Source of the DNA: Shimia sp.
GTDB taxonomy: Bacteria > Pseudomonadota > Alphaproteobacteria > Rhodobacterales > Rhodobacteraceae
DNA length: 64,000 nt
Assembly: GCF_022448905.1 (NCBI RefSeq)
Contig: NZ_JAKVCW010000016.1
Location: forward strand, 28,047-92,046
Direction of reading: 5' to 3'
The translations under genes and the position numbers were made by a program. Below are positions 1-8,428 of this stretch, piece by piece (position 1 is the stretch's first letter; every line of letters begins with the position of its first letter). The notes beneath the pieces were generated by a model that was given only the letters and a program-made list of their open reading frames with translations, searched no databases and had not been told where the DNA came from.

Positions 1-333
1 GGCAAACGTGCACAGATGCGCGATCATATGGCCTCAGATGACCGTTGGAAGCTGGCGGGTTTCGAAACTGAAGACGGCTCCGTCATTCCGGATGGGGCTT
101 ACATCGTGAACCATGGCACCAACGCCAACGGCCAACGCAACGTGCAGGGGCGTGTGACCTCGACCTACTATTCGCCGACGCTGGACCGCGGCATTGCCAT
201 GGGCCTCATTCACGGCGGCATGAAACGCCTCGGCGATGTGGTGGAGTTCAACAAAGTGGACGGCAGCACAGTGAAGGCCAAAGTGGTCGATCCGGTGTTC
301 TATGACAAAGACGGGGAGAAGCAGAATGTCTAA
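1..333 (+). CDS. soxA: Sarcosine oxidase alpha subunit, C-terminal end (partial)
   Basis: This is the last 110 residues of the large subunit of heterotetrameric sarcosine oxidase, which oxidatively demethylates sarcosine to glycine and passes the one-carbon unit to tetrahydrofolate. The frame is open from the first base, so the gene begins outside the window. The visible part corresponds to the C-terminal end of the aminomethyltransferase-like (GcvT-type) domain; motifs such as NAQRNVQGRVTS-like and YYSPTLDRGIAMGLI fit that barrel end. The stop codon overlaps the start of the next gene by 8 bases, the usual soxA-soxG arrangement of soxBDAG operons. The identification rests on family resemblance plus the gamma subunit that follows; the FAD/NAD-binding parts are not visible here. 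Confidence 0.9.
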   Translation, partial: GKRAQMRDHMASDDRWKLAGFETEDGSVIPDGAYIVNHGTNANGQRNVQGRVTSTYYSPTLDRGIAMGLIHGGMKRLGDVVEFNKVDGSTVKAKVVDPVFYDKDGEKQNV

Positions 334-901
334 GGCTGTGAGCGCCCTGGATGGCGTAACGTTCGATGGGTTTGCCAAGGTCGAGGAAACCCGCCTGCGT
401 GGCATGATCACGGTGCGTGGCGATCTGGCGTCCAAAGAGATGGCAGCGGCCGTGACTGCGGCAACCGGTGCGGCGGTGCCTGAGGTACGCAAGGTGACTT
501 TTGGAAACACAGGCGCGGTGGCGTGGATGTCGCCAGACGAGCTGCTGGTTGTTGTGGACTATGAGGCAGCCAATACCACCGTTGCCACCCTGACGGACGC
601 TCTGAAAGACAGCCATGCGCTGGTGGCCAATGTGTCGGATGCCCGCGCTGTGTTCCGTCTGTCAGGCGACAGTAGCCGCGATGTGCTGGCCAAACTGGCC
701 CCGGTGGATTTTGCCAAAGACGCGTTTGGCGCTGCGGACATCCGTCGCTCGCGTATCGCGCAAGTACCTGCGGCGGTTTGGGGCAATGAAGATGGCAGCT
801 TTGAGGTTATCTGTTTCCGCTCTGTGGCACAGTATGTCTTTGACGTGCTGAAGGTTTCGGCGCAGCCGGGCGGCGAGGTGGGCTTCCACTGTAGAGCCTA
901 A
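326..901 (+). CDS. soxG: Sarcosine oxidase gamma subunit
   Basis: A 191-residue protein matching the small gamma subunit of heterotetrameric sarcosine oxidase, a structural partner of the folate-binding alpha subunit with a fold related to aminomethyltransferases. The start ATG at 326 lies inside the end of soxA (8-base overlap), pointing to translational coupling. Typical features are the central segment around WMSPDELLVVV and the later stretch in which the chain resembles the GcvT domain (DARAVFRLSG). No signal peptide or membrane segment is present, as expected for a cytoplasmic enzyme. It closes the sox operon; the next gene is 100 bases away and unrelated. The end is slightly extended past the usual QYVFDVL core. 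Confidence 0.88.
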   Translation: MSKAVSALDGVTFDGFAKVEETRLRGMITVRGDLASKEMAAAVTAATGAAVPEVRKVTFGNTGAVAWMSPDELLVVVDYEAANTTVATLTDALKDSHALVANVSDARAVFRLSGDSSRDVLAKLAPVDFAKDAFGAADIRRSRIAQVPAAVWGNEDGSFEVICFRSVAQYVFDVLKVSAQPGGEVGFHCRA

Positions 902-1002
902 CTGCGTCGCCGAAAGGCCGCGTACCTGTGACAGAATTGCTACTTGTGGTTGCGTGTTGCTCGCCTATTGTACCGAAAACACTTTTGGGACGTTTCTGAA
1001 CA

Positions 1003-1404
1003 ATGTTGAAGACAATCTCTGTTGTGCTCGGCCTTTCTCTTGCTGCGGCGACGACTGTGCAGGCGCAGACGTATATTTGTAAATTCCGCGGCGGCGGGAG
1101 TAATGGCACCATATCGCCTGAGGTTTTGGTTGAGTTTGATGGTAAGGGCGGCGCCCAGGTGACAGATCGCCTTTCCAAGAGCCACGACCGGGCGCCGGTG
1201 CAGGCAAAATTTGCTCAAGACAATGACAAACAAATGCGTGTGCGTTGGCGTCTGGTGGATGTCATAAGCAGTCGCGGGCAAAAGGCGACGCTTGAGTGGT
1301 CTTTGGTGTACAAAAAGAAGCGCAACCGGGCCCATCTGACGTTTAATGCCTTTGGCTATCCGAACACTGAAACCGGCAATGGTTCCTGCACCCTGCAAAA
1401 GTAA
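1003..1404 (+). CDS. Small secreted protein of unknown function
   Basis: A 133-residue protein that I do not recognise as a named family. The first 21 residues form a classic Sec signal peptide (MLKTISVVLGLSLAAATTVQA, cut after AQA or QA), so the mature protein should be periplasmic. The mature part is beta-rich in appearance, basic, and has two cysteines (CKF near the new N-terminus and GSCTLQK at the end) that could form one disulfide joining both ends. It stands alone between the sox operon and sodB. The start is the first ATG after an untranslated stretch and no better one is present. Function is unknown; the signal peptide is the only firm inference. Confidence 0.65.
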   Translation: MLKTISVVLGLSLAAATTVQAQTYICKFRGGGSNGTISPEVLVEFDGKGGAQVTDRLSKSHDRAPVQAKFAQDNDKQMRVRWRLVDVISSRGQKATLEWSLVYKKKRNRAHLTFNAFGYPNTETGNGSCTLQK

Positions 1405-1531
1405 TTCTGCGCATCTTAGTGGGGAAGAGCTCTGCACTCATCGCATTTTACCGCTTTCCCCTTGACCTTGCAGGGCTTTCGACCACATGTGTCAGGCAAA
1501 GACAATTCGCGCAACAGAAGAGGATGCTGCA

Positions 1532-2131
1532 ATGGCTTTTCAACTCCCTGATCTTCCTTATGCCCACGACGCTCTGGCCGACAAAGGCATGTCCGCAGAG
1601 ACGCTGGAATTCCACCACGACCTGCACCACAAGGCATATGTCGACAACGGCAACAAGCTGATCGCCGGTACCGAGTGGGAAGGCAAATCTCTGGAAGAAA
1701 TCATCGTTGGCACCTATGACGCCAATGCAGTTGCCCAAAACGGCATCTTCAACAACATTTCGCAGCTGTGGAACCACAACCAGTTTTGGGAAATGATGGG
1801 TCCTGGCGAAAGCAAAATGCCTGGCGCTCTGGAAGATGCTCTGAAAGAGACCTTCGGCTCCATAGAACAATTCAAATCCGAGTTCTCCGCCGCTGGCGCC
1901 GGCCAGTTTGGCTCTGGCTGGGCATGGCTGGTTAAAAACGCAGACGGCTCCCTGGCCGTAACCAAAACCGAGAACGGCGTGAACCCGCTGTGCTTCGGTC
2001 AGACTGCTCTGCTGGGCTGTGACGTGTGGGAGCACTCCTACTACATCGATTACCGCAACAAGCGTCCGGTGTACCTGTCCAACTTCCTGGACAACCTGGT
2101 GAACTGGGAAAACGTTGCATCGCGCATGTAA
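1532..2131 (+). CDS. sodB: Superoxide dismutase (Fe/Mn family)
   Basis: A 199-residue iron/manganese superoxide dismutase that converts superoxide to hydrogen peroxide and oxygen in the cytoplasm. The four metal ligands are visible: the histidine in EFHHDLHH (about residue 28), the histidine in WNHNQFW, and the aspartate and histidine of DVWEHSYYIDY. Length and sequence style are closest to the bacterial SodB (Fe) branch, although metal choice cannot be fixed by eye. The frame is open further upstream, but ATG 1532 is preceded at good distance by AGAAGAGGA and begins with the family's usual MAFxLPxLPY. Only three bases separate its stop from the metallophosphoesterase that follows, so the two are probably co-transcribed. 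Confidence 0.95.
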   Translation: MAFQLPDLPYAHDALADKGMSAETLEFHHDLHHKAYVDNGNKLIAGTEWEGKSLEEIIVGTYDANAVAQNGIFNNISQLWNHNQFWEMMGPGESKMPGALEDALKETFGSIEQFKSEFSAAGAGQFGSGWAWLVKNADGSLAVTKTENGVNPLCFGQTALLGCDVWEHSYYIDYRNKRPVYLSNFLDNLVNWENVASRM

Positions 2132-2134
2132 TCC

Positions 2135-3016
2135 ATGACCCGTCGTGGATTTATCAAGGGCCTGCTGGGAGTGATCCTGGCAGGCTTTTTTGCGGCCACT
2201 TATGGGTTCTTTATTGAGCCCGCTCTGCGTTTGCGCGTGAAAAAGTGGCGCATCAGGCGGGATGATTGGACTGCACCCCCGCTCAAGATTGCGCTTTTGG
2301 CAGATTTGCATGTGGGCGAACCGTATGTCGGATTAGGACGCATTGAACAGTTGGTGAAACGCGTCAATGCGTTGGATGCTGATCTTGTTTTGCTGCTCGG
2401 GGACTATGCGGCAGGGCATCGCTTCATCACCAAACCCGTAAAAATCCGCGACGTTGCACCGATCCTCGGCAAGCTCAAAGCCAAACAAGGCGTCTTCGGT
2501 GTATTGGGCAACCACGATTGGTGGGATGACCTTGGCGCGCAGAAACGGGGCGGTGGCCCAAATTTGTATGGCGAAGCGCTGCAGTCGCAGGGCATTACCA
2601 TGTTGTCCAATCAAGCGCTAAAGATTGAGAGACATGGCGTTTGGTTGGCCGGTCTGGAGGATCAAATTGCAATCCGACGGAATGGTAAGTGGCAAGGGTT
2701 GGATGATTTGCCAGGTACTTTGTCTCAAATAGCGGACGACGGGGCGCCAGTCGTGATGATGGCCCATGAGCCTGACATCTTTTCTGAAATGCCCAATCGT
2801 GTCAGCCTAACGGTTTCCGGTCATACTCATGGTGGGCAGGTGAGACTATTCGGATGGTCTCCGATTGTGCCGTCACGTCACGGCAACCGTTTTGCTTATG
2901 GCCATGTGCGGGAACATGGGCGCGACCTTGTGGTTTCTGGTGGCATTGGATGCTCGATTATGCCTGTGCGTTTTGGGGTCGTTCCTGAGATTACCGTGAT
3001 CGAGGTCTCATCTTGA
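2135..3016 (+). CDS. Metallophosphoesterase, YkuE-like, membrane-anchored or Tat-exported
   Basis: A 293-residue calcineurin-type phosphoesterase. The full set of dinuclear metal motifs is present in order: DLHVG (about residue 56), GDYAAGH, GNHDWW, a histidine in MMAHEPD, and SGHTHGGQ. The N-terminus MTRRGFIKGLLGVILAGFF resembles a Tat-type signal or a signal anchor, so the enzyme should face the periplasm. Relatives such as Bacillus YkuE act at the cell envelope, but the substrate is not established for this branch. It starts three bases after sodB, which suggests a two-gene transcription unit. The gene is complete and of normal length. Nothing in the sequence tells which phosphoester it cleaves. 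Confidence 0.88.
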   Translation: MTRRGFIKGLLGVILAGFFAATYGFFIEPALRLRVKKWRIRRDDWTAPPLKIALLADLHVGEPYVGLGRIEQLVKRVNALDADLVLLLGDYAAGHRFITKPVKIRDVAPILGKLKAKQGVFGVLGNHDWWDDLGAQKRGGGPNLYGEALQSQGITMLSNQALKIERHGVWLAGLEDQIAIRRNGKWQGLDDLPGTLSQIADDGAPVVMMAHEPDIFSEMPNRVSLTVSGHTHGGQVRLFGWSPIVPSRHGNRFAYGHVREHGRDLVVSGGIGCSIMPVRFGVVPEITVIEVSS

Positions 3017-3070
3017 AAAAACGCAGAAGTTGTTTTTTGCAAAGATCACTTCCCTCGTCGCGAAGAGTGG

Positions 3071-3091
3071 TTTAATCGAGTAATTTAATCG
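3071..3091 (+). promoter_or_regulatory. Direct repeat TTTAATCG-5-TTTAATCG ahead of the siderophore-interacting protein
   Basis: Two perfect copies of TTTAATCG lie 13 bases apart (3071-3078 and 3084-3091), followed by an AT-rich GGATATATC that could serve as a -10 region, 38 bases before the next start codon. A spacing just over one helical turn would suit an operator. The regulator is unknown and the repeat could be chance. Confidence 0.35.
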
Positions 3092-3128
3092 GATATATCT
3101 CCGCACGTATTTCAAAAGGGAAGTGACG

Positions 3129-3899
3129 ATGGCAAGACCGCAATCTCGGATATTGGACGTTCTGGGTACAGAGCAGGTGACGCCAAATATGATGCGCGTG
3201 CGGTTTGGCGGCAGCGAAATTCATACTATTCCCGAAGGATTTGAAGGCGGTTATATCAAGCTGATTTTTTTGGAGGCACCACGCGCGCATCCAGATCGTC
3301 CGGTCATGCGGACTTACTCCATCCGTTCTTACGATGCTGAGAAAGGCGAAATGGCCGTGGACTTTGCATTGCACGGTGACACGGGTGGGTTGGCGACCGA
3401 TTGGGCTCTAAATGCCAAAGTTGGAGACCGGATGCTGATTGGCGGACCTGGGTCTGTGAAGATGGTGGACCCTGAGGCGGATTGGGTGTTCCTGGCCGGC
3501 GACATGACGGCGATCCCTGCTTTGATGTGCAATATCGAGCGACTGCCGGCAACGATCAAAGGGTATGTGGTTATTGAGGTCACCTCAGAAGCTGACAAGC
3601 AAGAGCTGAACCTGCCTGAAGGCATTGAAGTGCACTGGGTCGTGACACCGTCGCCGGAAAAGCTTGAGGGCAATCTTGTCTCCAAAATCAAATCGCTTCC
3701 GTGGCTTGAAGGGTGTGTCAGCGTTTGGACCGCATGCGAGTTTGACAGCATGCGGACTTTGCGAAGCTATTATCGCAACGAACGCGGCGTTGGTCGGGAT
3801 CAAATTTACCTGTCCAGCTACTGGCGCGCCGGTCGCACCGAAGATCAGCACAAAACCGACAAACAGAAGGACAACGCGGCCAATCAGGCGGCTGCCTAA
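3129..3899 (+). CDS. Siderophore-interacting protein (FAD/NAD(P)H ferric reductase)
   Basis: A 256-residue flavoprotein of the SIP/ViuB family. These cytoplasmic enzymes bind FAD and reduce ferric siderophores to release iron. The FAD-binding signature RTYSIRSYD is near residue 60, followed by DFALHGDTGGLATDWAL, and the nucleotide-binding part carries FLAGDMTAIPALM. The C-terminal YLSSYWRAGRTEDQHK is characteristic of the family. ATG 3129 is preferred over the in-frame GTG two codons earlier because it sits at proper distance from AAAAGGGAAG. The gene is alone; no siderophore receptor or biosynthesis gene is nearby, so it probably serves an imported siderophore. A direct repeat upstream may be its operator. 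Confidence 0.88.
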   Translation: MARPQSRILDVLGTEQVTPNMMRVRFGGSEIHTIPEGFEGGYIKLIFLEAPRAHPDRPVMRTYSIRSYDAEKGEMAVDFALHGDTGGLATDWALNAKVGDRMLIGGPGSVKMVDPEADWVFLAGDMTAIPALMCNIERLPATIKGYVVIEVTSEADKQELNLPEGIEVHWVVTPSPEKLEGNLVSKIKSLPWLEGCVSVWTACEFDSMRTLRSYYRNERGVGRDQIYLSSYWRAGRTEDQHKTDKQKDNAANQAAA

Positions 3900-3923
3900 A
3901 GCGGTTCCAGGTACAAACAGAAA

Positions 3924-3946
3924 AGCTTGCCGGCTATCGGCAAGCT
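3924..3946. terminator. Hairpin between convergent genes
   Basis: AGCTTGCCG (3924-3932) pairs with CGGCAAGCT (3938-3946) around a 5-base loop. It lies between the convergent siderophore-interacting protein and LOG genes. The flanking A and T runs are modest, so it may serve both directions with limited efficiency. Confidence 0.6.
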
Positions 3947-3973
3947 GTCTCAGTTTTATCGGTGCTTTTTGAT

Positions 3974-4525
3974 CTACCCAAAAGCGCGGTCCAGGATGGC
4001 TTCCAAGCTGCCTACGTCATCCGCCACATGGATGAAATCCTTCAGGCTTTGCTCGGCAAACCCCTGATCGATGACGTGGTCCAGCAGTCCAACCAGTGGG
4101 TCCCAGAACCCGTTCACATTCAGCACCACAATTGGCTTTTCATGCAGGCCAAGCTGGCGCCAAGTGAGAACCTCAAAGAACTCGTCGAGCGAGCCTGCGC
4201 CGCCTGGCAGGACAACAATGGCGTCGCAATTCATAAACATGACCTTTTTGCGCTCGTGCATGTTTTCGGTCACGATGAAGTTTGTCAGGTCGCGTTTGCC
4301 CACCTCCCATTCCAGTAGGTGGGTAGGGATCACGCCAAAGGTGTCCGCACCGGCGGCTTGGGCCGCATTGGCCACGGCGCCCATCAACCCGACATCGCCC
4401 GCGCCGTATACCAGACGCCAGTTTTTGTCACCAAACCGCGCGCCAAAGGCCTCCGCGCCGTCCTTATAGGCGGCATCGCCGCCAAAACGTGAACCACAAA
4501 AGACACAGATCGAGCGTGTGGTCAT
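3974..4525 (-). CDS. LOG family protein (TIGR00730, nucleoside 5'-monophosphate phosphoribohydrolase)
   Basis: A 183-residue Rossmann-fold protein of the LOG/YvdD family. Family members hydrolyse nucleoside or cytokinin 5'-monophosphates to the free base and ribose 5-phosphate. The hallmark motif PGGAGSLDEFFEVLTW is present, as are the N-terminal ICVFCGSRFGG and the internal YGAGDVGLMGAVANAA. ATG 4525 is chosen because MTTRSICVFCGS is the family's normal beginning; the frame extends 13 codons upstream without homology. It is convergent with the siderophore-interacting protein gene and diverges from the LysM gene. In bacteria the physiological role is mostly undefined, so the biochemical call is a family inference. 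Confidence 0.88.
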   Translation of the reverse strand: MTTRSICVFCGSRFGGDAAYKDGAEAFGARFGDKNWRLVYGAGDVGLMGAVANAAQAAGADTFGVIPTHLLEWEVGKRDLTNFIVTENMHERKKVMFMNCDAIVVLPGGAGSLDEFFEVLTWRQLGLHEKPIVVLNVNGFWDPLVGLLDHVIDQGFAEQSLKDFIHVADDVGSLEAILDRAFG

Positions 4526-4623
4526 GAAATTCTCCAATATGTTCAAAGCTCTTTTGACCAGCAATATCTGGGTTGGTAGGGTCTCTCAACCAAATGACAG
4601 CCGACTTCGGGGGATATTCGGCG

Positions 4624-6489
4624 ATGAGTGACAAAGCATCAATTTTTAGCGGCAATGTGGTCTGGGTGGCCGGAGTTGTGGTGGCGATGGGCGTCTCCGT
4701 CTATGCGCTGGTGGCGACCGGCGTGTTGGACGGCAGCGATCAGACGGTCAATGATGCCACAACCACTGAGACCGCCCCGGCACCAGACGCCACGCCGAAG
4801 GTGGCTGAGCAGACCGCTGAGGAAGTGTCCGAGCCGGAGGCGCAGCCCGCACAAGCGGAAACGCAGGAGCAAGTCGCTGAGGTGGCTGAAGACGGTGTAC
4901 CTGTTGCGGAGCCAGAACCAAAAGAAGAGCCGGTGGCTGCGGCATCTGTGCTTGTTGAGGAAGAGCCCACGCCAACCATCGCGCCAAGTTTTGACGTGGT
5001 ACGGGTGGATGCTGAAGGCAACACAGTGGTGGCCGGAGCGGCTGCGCCTGGTGCCATGTTGGGCATTCTGCTGGATGGGACAGAGGTCGCTTTGGCCCCT
5101 GTCGACATCGCTGGGAAATTTGCTGCTATACTGGCCATCGAGCCCAGTGAGGCGCCTCGGGTCCTGAGCCTTGTGGAGCGCCGCGAAGATGGCGATGTGC
5201 CTTCGGATGTCACGGTGATCGTCGCACCGGTTGTGGCGGTTGCGGAGGCTGTGGCGACTCCTGAGGCGGTGGAAGAACCTGCGGCGAAGGATGTGGCCGA
5301 ACCAGAGGTAGCGCCAGAGACTTCTGAACCTAATGTCGCCACCACCGAGGTCGAAGACGCGGCATCAGACAGCGTTGTTGCCGAGGCCGAAGAAACTGTA
5401 GCTCAGGTGAATAACGGCGACCAACCTATTGAAGAGGTTGTTGAAAATTCAAATGAAGATTCGACTGAAGTTGCGCCTAAATCGGAGACTCAAGAAGAAA
5501 TGGCTGCGGCAGAGCCCGCGCTAAAACCCAAAGCACCAGCGGTGATTGTGTCGGATTCCGAGGGCGTGCGCGTGGTGCAACCGGCCGCGCCGGAAGAGGC
5601 CACACCGGAAGTTCTGGCCGCCGTTTCGATTGACTCAATCAGCTATACCGATGCCGGTGCGGTGATGGTCTCCGGACGTGGCAACCCAAGTGCCTTTGTG
5701 CGGCTGTATCTGGACAACACCTTGGCGGCGACCACACAGATTGATGACGCGGGCCTGTGGTCCACGCAGCTGGAAAACGTGGCCGGTGGCCTCTATGAAC
5801 TGCGCGCAGATGAGGTGGACGAAACCGCCAAAGTGCTCTCCCGCGTGGTAACGCCGTTCAAACGCGAAACCCCTGAAACCGTCGCAAAGGCACGCGCTCA
5901 GGCGGAAGCAGTGGCGGAGGCTGAGGCCGCCGCGCAGGAGGCTGAGGCTCCGACTGAGAAAACTTCTGAAACCGTCGTAGAATCAGAAACTGCAAGCGGA
6001 GACAGCGCTGTTGAAGCTGCGGTGGCTGATGCCGAGCCTGAAGCTACAACGGATGTAGCCGAGGCTCCGACAACAGATGTTGCAACCTCCGAAGAAGAAA
6101 CGGCTCAGAAAGACACTGAAGCAGTCTCGGCAACTGCTGATGAACAGGCCCCCGACGCAGAAACAACCTCAGCGGAAGCCGCAGTTGAGCCGGAAACTGC
6201 TTTGGTGGAAGCAGCACCGCCGACTCCGGTAGCAACAGAATCACCGACCACCACGGACGCTTCGGCAGACACGCCTCAGTCTGAACCCGAAACCAAACCG
6301 GAGCCCGCCGCAGCACAATCACCGGTGCGCATCGTGACCGTGCAACCCGGTGCCACCCTCTGGGCGATTGCGCGAGACCGCTATGGCGAGGGACAGCTCT
6401 ATCTTCAAGTGTTTGAGGCCAACAAAGACAAGATCCGCGATCCCGACCTGATCTATCCGGGCCAAGTCTTTACAGTTCCAGAAGAATAA
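4624..6489 (+). CDS. Long acidic membrane-anchored LysM protein
   Basis: A 621-residue protein with one membrane segment near the N-terminus (about residues 10-32), then a long region dominated by alanine, glutamate, proline, valine and threonine, and a C-terminal LysM module (VTVQPGATLWAIARDRYGEG to IYPGQVFTVP). Two Ig-like or bacterial beta-sandwich segments interrupt the low-complexity chain, at about residues 118-200 and 335-420; the second contains DAGLWSTQLENVAGGLYELRA. The architecture implies an inner-membrane anchor, a flexible acidic stalk across the periplasm and peptidoglycan binding at the end. ATG 4624 gives the natural MSDKASIFSG start before the membrane segment; an ATG at 4594 is possible. 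Rhodobacterial relatives are annotated only as LysM proteins. Confidence 0.85.
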   Translation: MSDKASIFSGNVVWVAGVVVAMGVSVYALVATGVLDGSDQTVNDATTTETAPAPDATPKVAEQTAEEVSEPEAQPAQAETQEQVAEVAEDGVPVAEPEPKEEPVAAASVLVEEEPTPTIAPSFDVVRVDAEGNTVVAGAAAPGAMLGILLDGTEVALAPVDIAGKFAAILAIEPSEAPRVLSLVERREDGDVPSDVTVIVAPVVAVAEAVATPEAVEEPAAKDVAEPEVAPETSEPNVATTEVEDAASDSVVAEAEETVAQVNNGDQPIEEVVENSNEDSTEVAPKSETQEEMAAAEPALKPKAPAVIVSDSEGVRVVQPAAPEEATPEVLAAVSIDSISYTDAGAVMVSGRGNPSAFVRLYLDNTLAATTQIDDAGLWSTQLENVAGGLYELRADEVDETAKVLSRVVTPFKRETPETVAKARAQAEAVAEAEAAAQEAEAPTEKTSETVVESETASGDSAVEAAVADAEPEATTDVAEAPTTDVATSEEETAQKDTEAVSATADEQAPDAETTSAEAAVEPETALVEAAPPTPVATESPTTTDASADTPQSEPETKPEPAAAQSPVRIVTVQPGATLWAIARDRYGEGQLYLQVFEANKDKIRDPDLIYPGQVFTVPEE

Positions 6490-6563
6490 AGCGGGGCAGG
6501 GCTGGCAAGTCCTGCCATCACTCCTTAGATTGGACCGGCTACCCCTCGCAAAAGGCAAGCCAT

Positions 6564-8381
6564 ATGGTCGATCAATCTCAGAGCGCGCGCGACATCGCGG
6601 ATAAAGAACGGCGTTCGGGATTGCGCATCATACGCAGTGTTGCGCCCTACCTGTGGCCCAAGGACATGCCGTCCCTGCGCGTGCGGGTTGTCTTGGCCAT
6701 GCTGGCGCTTATTGCCGCCAAAGTGGTCGCTGTATTCACCCCAATTCTCTACAAAGGCGCGGTCGATACCCTCGCAGGGGAAGGCATTCCGCCTTTGGCT
6801 TTGGGCGCGGTTGGCTTGACCATGGCCTATGGTACCAACCGACTTCTGGCAGTTCTGTTTGAGCAACTGCGCGACCTGTTGTTCGCCAAGGTCAGCGTGC
6901 GGGCGCTGCGGCGTTTGGCGCTCACCACGTTTGAACATATCCATGCGTTGAGCCTGCGGTACCATTTGACCCGCCGTACCGGTGCTTTGACCCGAGTAAT
7001 GGACCGAGGCGTCAAAGGCGTGGCGTTCCTGTTGCGCTTTATGCTGTTTTCGATCGGGCCGCTGTTTCTTGAACTTGTGATGATATGTGCGGTGTTGGCG
7101 ACCCTGTTTGACTGGCGTTTCCTGTTGGTCGTCGCGGGCACCATGACGCTCTATATCTGGTTCACATTCGCGGTAACCGAATGGCGTGTGCGCATCCGTC
7201 GGGTGATGAATGATCGTGACAACGAGGCCAACCAGCGCGCTGTCGACAGTCTGCTGAACTTTGAGACTGTGAAGTACTTCGGCGCCGAACGGCGCGAGGC
7301 CACGCGCTATGACGAAGCCATGGAAGGCTATGAGGGCGCCGCACTGAAAACGGCAAACTCGCTGGCACTCATCAATATGGGGCAGGCGGTGATCATCAAC
7401 GGGGGCTTGGTCGCTGTGATGGTCATGGCCGCAAAAGGCGTCACCGATGGCAGCTTCACCGTCGGCGACTTTGTCATGGTCAACGCCTATATGCTTCAGG
7501 TTATGGCGCCACTGAATTTCCTCGGCTTTGTCTATCGCGAAATCCGCCAGAGCCTCGTGGACATGGGGCAAATGTTCGACTTGCTGGATGACAATGCGGA
7601 GATTTCGGATAAGCCGAATGCAGTGCCTCTGTCGGTTACGAATGGCACCATTGAGCTGGAGAACGTCACCTTCGGCTATGACGAAGACCGCGCCATTTTG
7701 AAAGGCGTGGACCTGTCGGTGCCTGGCGGTCAAACTGTGGCCATCGTGGGCGCATCCGGTTCTGGTAAATCCACCATCGGACGGCTGCTGTTCCGCTTCT
7801 ATGATGTGCAAGACGGCGCGCTGCGCATCGACGGTCAAGATGTGCGCGATGTGCAGCAGGAAAGCCTGCATGACGCCATTGGTGTGGTGCCGCAAGACAC
7901 GGTGCTGTTCAACGACACCATCCGCTACAACATCGCTTACGGGCGCGACGGGGCCACAGAAGAGGATGTGATCGAAGCCGCCAAGGCGGCACAAATCCAC
8001 GACTTCATCGCGGCGCTGCCGGACGGCTATGACACGGCTGTCGGTGAACGCGGCCTCAAGCTCTCCGGTGGTGAAAAGCAACGCGTCGGCATTGCCCGCA
8101 CACTGCTGAAAAACCCGCCAATCCTGCTTCTGGACGAGGCCACCTCAGCGCTGGACACTGATACCGAACAGGGCATCAAAGAAGCGCTGGCACGGGCTGG
8201 CGAAGGCCGTACCGTGATCACCATCGCGCACCGTCTCTCCACCATTGCCGAGGCGGACCGGATTGTGGTGCTGGAGAAGGGCGAGGTCATCGAAGAAGGT
8301 ACGCACGCGGCGCTGTTGGACAAAAAAGGCCGCTATGCGCAGCTCTGGACCCGTCAGCAGGCGGATGAAGACGCGGCGTAA
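6564..8381 (+). CDS. Atm1-type ABC exporter (heavy-metal / glutathione-sulfur related)
   Basis: A 605-residue half transporter with a fused six-helix membrane domain (about residues 35-330) and ATPase domain. Walker A GASGSGKST lies near residue 396, the signature LSGGEKQR near 500 and Walker B ILLLDEATSALD just after it. The N-terminal RSVAPYLWP and the FETVKYFGAERRE segment are typical of the Atm1/HMT1 branch, whose bacterial members export metal-glutathione complexes and whose mitochondrial relative serves cytosolic Fe/S assembly. It should work as a homodimer in the inner membrane. It follows the LysM gene by 74 bases with a weak hairpin between them. The exact substrate cannot be read from sequence. 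Confidence 0.92.
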   Translation: MVDQSQSARDIADKERRSGLRIIRSVAPYLWPKDMPSLRVRVVLAMLALIAAKVVAVFTPILYKGAVDTLAGEGIPPLALGAVGLTMAYGTNRLLAVLFEQLRDLLFAKVSVRALRRLALTTFEHIHALSLRYHLTRRTGALTRVMDRGVKGVAFLLRFMLFSIGPLFLELVMICAVLATLFDWRFLLVVAGTMTLYIWFTFAVTEWRVRIRRVMNDRDNEANQRAVDSLLNFETVKYFGAERREATRYDEAMEGYEGAALKTANSLALINMGQAVIINGGLVAVMVMAAKGVTDGSFTVGDFVMVNAYMLQVMAPLNFLGFVYREIRQSLVDMGQMFDLLDDNAEISDKPNAVPLSVTNGTIELENVTFGYDEDRAILKGVDLSVPGGQTVAIVGASGSGKSTIGRLLFRFYDVQDGALRIDGQDVRDVQQESLHDAIGVVPQDTVLFNDTIRYNIAYGRDGATEEDVIEAAKAAQIHDFIAALPDGYDTAVGERGLKLSGGEKQRVGIARTLLKNPPILLLDEATSALDTDTEQGIKEALARAGEGRTVITIAHRLSTIAEADRIVVLEKGEVIEEGTHAALLDKKGRYAQLWTRQQADEDAA

Positions 8382-8398
8382 AGGCTAACAAGCAAAAA

Positions 8399-8428
8399 GG
8401 GTGTTTGGTTTATTTCGACCAGACACCC
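8399..8428 (-). terminator. Terminator overlapping the end of the DUF1294 gene
   Basis: GGGTGTTTGGT (8399-8409) pairs with ACCAGACACCC (8418-8428). Read on the minus strand the hairpin is followed by TTTTTGC, so it ends the minus-strand gene, whose last codons form one arm. It may also limit read-through from the ABC exporter. Confidence 0.75.

Noticed and set aside
6525..8081. A 518-codon open frame opposite the ABC exporter
   Set aside because: It is antisense to an unmistakable gene and has no domain or start signal of its own.
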